Made by a program: the position numbers and the translations under genes | Part shown: in pieces, positions 21,917-24,595 of the stretch | Layout: every line of letters starts with the position of its first letter | Position numbering within the stretch: position 1 is the stretch's first letter | Virus record (IMG/VR): IMGVR_UViG_3300010371_000110 | Coordinates: 1 to 24,595 of that record | Reading direction: 5' to 3' (one strand) | Origin: a virus | DNA: 24,595 nucleotides | The notes under the pieces: model-generated | What the model was told of the DNA's origin: nothing | The model's input: the letters and a program-made list of their open reading frames with translations, nothing else | The model's database searches: none

Positions 21917-22632
21917 CTCTAACTTGGGCCTACGGTGTTACGACTGTACCGGAGCGCATTGATTCCACGCTCCCTCTCACTCTTCGGAGCCTGGCTGCGG
22001 CTGGCTTTGATGAGCCACGTCTCTTTGTCGATGGAGAACGGCTGGCTATACGCTATGAAGATATGTTTGGCCTACCCGTATCGACGCGCTGGCCACGCAT
22101 TCGCACGCATGGCAACTGGCTTTTATCTATCGTGGAACTGGTATCCAGAAATCCGAACGCGGATCGCTACGCCATCTTTCAGGACGATTTACTAACCTGT
22201 AAGAACTTGCGCGGCTATCTCGACCAGTGCAAGTATCCACGCGACGGCTATTTGAACCTTTATACGTTCCCAGAGAACGAAGCCATTGTTCCGCCCGATC
22301 CCACTGGCAAGCGCTCAAAGGCAACGGGCTGGTTCCGCTCCAATCAGCGCGGTAAAGGCGCTCTCGGTCTTGTCTTTGGCAACGCCGTTGTCTACAAGCT
22401 TCTCTCTAGCCTCCATATCTGGGATCGTCAGCGCGACCCTAACCGTGGTTGGCAGAGTACCGATGGGGGCGTAGTAACCGCGCTTTCATTCCAGGAAGTC
22501 TCTGAGTACATCCATAGTCCGAGTCTCGTTCAGCACATCGGCCATGTCTCGACAATGGGCCACGGGAAGTATCCTGAAGCGCTCTCATTTCGTGGTGAGA
22601 ACTTTAACGCTCTCGATCTTCTGACTCCCTGA
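21913..22632 (+). CDS. GT-A-type glycosyltransferase
   Basis: A 239-residue protein. The start at ATG 21913 overlaps the methyltransferase stop (ATGA); a TTG at 21898 is in frame but less likely. The N-terminal strand-helix (WAYGVTTVPERIDSTLPLTL, SLAAAGF) and RYAIFQDDLLTCKNLRGYL with the acidic pair D91-D92 give the nucleotide-sugar/metal site expected of GT-A enzymes. Near the C-terminus, PSLVQHIGHVSTMG resembles the closing segment of GT54/MGAT4-like enzymes. It is the third transferase-type gene of the putative glycan cassette after the mucin-like protein. Donor and acceptor cannot be deduced from the sequence. Confidence 0.65.
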   Translation: MTLTWAYGVTTVPERIDSTLPLTLRSLAAAGFDEPRLFVDGERLAIRYEDMFGLPVSTRWPRIRTHGNWLLSIVELVSRNPNADRYAIFQDDLLTCKNLRGYLDQCKYPRDGYLNLYTFPENEAIVPPDPTGKRSKATGWFRSNQRGKGALGLVFGNAVVYKLLSSLHIWDRQRDPNRGWQSTDGGVVTALSFQEVSEYIHSPSLVQHIGHVSTMGHGKYPEALSFRGENFNALDLLTP

Positions 22633-22688
22633 TACTCTGACCTGTGACTATTGACCTTGTACGTTGCTCCCCTTCAGTGAGGAATACA

Positions 22689-24595
22689 ATGCGAAAGAGT
22701 CTTTGGGCCGTCATCCTCTCGACTGGCCTTGCTACTGGCCTCAGCGCCTACCTAGGTGTATCGGGGCAATCGCCTACACCGACAACCAATTACTCCGCTG
22801 TCCTGCCTCAGCCCGGCACGGTGCCCTATGATCTTGTGGCCGTGCGTTGGCCGCATGATCCGACCGGCCAGACAGAGACATCGTGGGCTGAAGTCACCAC
22901 AAGTAACACCAAGGTTGCTTCAGGCGCGGACCTTGTAACGGTCCACAATGACGGCACGGTTGATACGCTCGTTTCAAGTGCTAATGGAACCGCTTTGGCC
23001 GATGGGATTAGCGACCCCTACATCTCCTTCGACGGCCAAAACGTCTACTACACGCGCTACCGACTCTCGCAAGTTGTTGGCGCTGCGGTTGGAACGGCAG
23101 CTTGCACCGGAGCCGATTGCTACCGCGTCAATGTCGCAACGAAGACTGTTACCCAGCTAACAAACGGCGGTTACTCTCCAATCAATCCAAATAACGCCGT
23201 CCCCAACTATCCGGTTATTAACTCCTGTCCCTGTCCGCTGCCGGACGGTGGATTTATATTCTGTTCCAACCGCGATTCCGTAAAGCCAGCCAAAGCTTAT
23301 ACGCTCTATAACATGAAGTTATACCGCGCTAGCGCGGACGGCTCCAATGTCGAGTGTATTACGCCCATGTCTCTTGGCTCGGCTCTCCATCCTTTTATCG
23401 GGCCGGACGGCATGATCTATTTCTCGACCTACGAATGCCAGGGTCTAAAAGACTTGCGGCAATGGGCGATCTGGAAAATCCGCCCCGATGGAACGCAATG
23501 GGGTCCAGTCATTTCTGCGCTAACCGGACCTTTTGTGTGGCACTTTGGCCGCGTTGTCTCGGATGGCTCGGTGGTGGCTACCTCCTACTACAACGAAAAC
23601 GCCAAGTCGTTTGGCTCGGTCTATCGCGTTCCGGCGCAAGGCTTGCCGCCAAACTTTGGTCCCGCCTATCCTGGACCTGGACTCTTCGCCGATGGTGTTA
23701 TTAATTTCCGCTTTCGGCCCAATGGCTTGACCAGACTAACTACTTTTTGCACAGGTGAGGATCGTCCTTCGGACCTGTCGATTCCGACCGATCCCAACTC
23801 GCCGCGCGTGGGTAAGGTCACGCATCCTAGCGCCGCGCCCGGTAACAAAGTGCTAGCAACATGGTCGCCCGGCGCGGTCCATCGGCAAGACTTGCCCGCC
23901 AATTGGGGGCAGATCGTCCTCTTTGATGCCGTAACACCAACGACGGCAATTAACCAGATGGTTGCACTGAAAACCGATCCGGCCTGGAACTATGCTTGGC
24001 CGCAAGCGCTTCAGTCCCATCAACAGATTTATGGCAAAGCGCAACCAGACACGATTGCCGACTTGAAGAACGACGGCAAGACGACACCGGGTTTGCCTGA
24101 AGGCACACCTTTCGGCTATGTCGGTACAGCCTCACTCTTGCAAAGTGAGTGCTTCCAGAACGGCACGGTTGTTAATGGACGGGGAACGAATCCTAACGCC
24201 AACGATCCTTTTAGTGGTCTACAAAACGTCTACCACGGCGATGCCAACGCTTGGAGCTTTCAGGGTACGACAACTAAGAACTACTCTAACGACGATGTAG
24301 TTGCACTTGAAATCATCTACCAAGAACCGACGCCTGCTGTTCCTACCAACACTTCTACCCAGAAATGGGGCAATAAGGCGAACGAGCGCATGCGTTCGGG
24401 CGGTATATTCCCGGTACGGCAATTCACGAACGGTCAGCAGCAGAAAGACCCGACCGGAAATTGGGACACGTCGATTCTCGTCAAAGTCACAGCCAATACA
24501 AGCTTCACCTTTGCTACCGTCTTAAAGGATGGTACGCGCGGCAATCTGTCGCAGACCTGGCACCAACTTCGGGCTGGTGAAGTGCGGGCTGACTG
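22689..24595 (+). CDS. Secreted beta-propeller-like (PD40/TolB-like) protein, 3' end outside window
   Basis: A frame open from ATG 22689 to the window end (635 codons), preceded by GAGGAA at a usable distance. The N-terminus is a signal peptide: Arg-Lys, then a hydrophobic core (LWAVILSTGLATGLSA). The mature part shows repeated propeller-like blades: YISFDGQNVYYTRY (110-123), PLPDGGFIFCSNRD (183-196) with LYRASADGSN, FIGPDGMIYFSTYE with WKIRPDGTQ, and GKVTHPSAAPGNKVLATWSPG (375-395). This is the PD40/TolB pattern; the later segments recall HzsA-related proteins of Planctomycetota, at low certainty. Unlike upstream virion genes it is clearly exported. It could be a moron changing the host surface or the first gene beyond the structural operon. 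Confidence 0.6.
   Translation, partial: MRKSLWAVILSTGLATGLSAYLGVSGQSPTPTTNYSAVLPQPGTVPYDLVAVRWPHDPTGQTETSWAEVTTSNTKVASGADLVTVHNDGTVDTLVSSANGTALADGISDPYISFDGQNVYYTRYRLSQVVGAAVGTAACTGADCYRVNVATKTVTQLTNGGYSPINPNNAVPNYPVINSCPCPLPDGGFIFCSNRDSVKPAKAYTLYNMKLYRASADGSNVECITPMSLGSALHPFIGPDGMIYFSTYECQGLKDLRQWAIWKIRPDGTQWGPVISALTGPFVWHFGRVVSDGSVVATSYYNENAKSFGSVYRVPAQGLPPNFGPAYPGPGLFADGVINFRFRPNGLTRLTTFCTGEDRPSDLSIPTDPNSPRVGKVTHPSAAPGNKVLATWSPGAVHRQDLPANWGQIVLFDAVTPTTAINQMVALKTDPAWNYAWPQALQSHQQIYGKAQPDTIADLKNDGKTTPGLPEGTPFGYVGTASLLQSECFQNGTVVNGRGTNPNANDPFSGLQNVYHGDANAWSFQGTTTKNYSNDDVVALEIIYQEPTPAVPTNTSTQKWGNKANERMRSGGIFPVRQFTNGQQQKDPTGNWDTSILVKVTANTSFTFATVLKDGTRGNLSQTWHQLRAGEVRAD

Noticed and set aside
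22651-22680. Promoter before the secreted protein gene (TTGACC at 22651)
   Set aside because: No convincing -10 hexamer is found 16-18 bases downstream, so the -35-like match is probably chance.

Overview
The window is a single-strand, tightly packed block of late (structural) genes from a tailed bacteriophage or prophage. Every credible gene reads on the + strand, and neighbours abut or overlap by a few bases (TAATG, ATGA and TAGTG junctions). Gene order and content indicate a siphovirus with a long non-contractile tail: scaffold/protease end, decoration-like protein, HK97-fold capsid, head-tail connectors, neck, tail terminator, tail tube, a frameshifted pair of tail chaperones, tape measure, tail tip, adhesins. 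No sheath or baseplate genes, integrase, tRNA, CRISPR or IS element was seen. The host cannot be proved from the sequence. Clear Shine-Dalgarno sites (often GGAGCAACC directly before ATG), a lipoprotein signal and a Sec-type signal peptide indicate a diderm bacterium. A papain-like peptidase, thioredoxin-like lipoprotein and PD40-type secreted protein make Planctomycetota a reasonable but unproven guess.

Layout. (1) 2-3360, head: 3' part of a scaffold/protease-like gene, a hairpin with T-tract, a decoration-like protein and the major capsid protein. (2) 3430-7921, an unusual insert between capsid and connector genes: small membrane proteins, two thioredoxin-like proteins (one a Cys-rich lipoprotein), and a papain-type cysteine peptidase with an intact Gln-Cys-His-Asn set. 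(3) 7918-10311: connector, stopper, a 42-residue membrane-like ORF, neck protein, tail terminator and tail tube, ending in a branched hairpin with T-tract. (4) 10403-11268: tail assembly chaperones joined by a canonical -1 slippery heptamer (A AAA AAC) ending directly before the stop codon. (5) 11268-16602: tape measure and tail-tip/accessory proteins. (6) 16602-22632: a mucin-like tail protein with nine Cys-rich modules on Thr/Pro linkers, followed by a large multi-domain glycosyltransferase, a methyltransferase and another glycosyltransferase. (7) 22689-end: a secreted beta-propeller-like protein running off the window.

The most interesting proposal is in region 6. A Thr/Pro-rich, cysteine-knotted virion protein lies 19 bases upstream of a glycosyltransferase whose DxH motif and distal His resemble the metal site of polypeptide GalNAc-transferases (GT27). 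Together with the downstream methyltransferase and glycosyltransferase, this looks like a self-contained cassette for building, glycosylating and capping a mucin-like phage surface protein. That function is inference; the sequence features behind it are visible.
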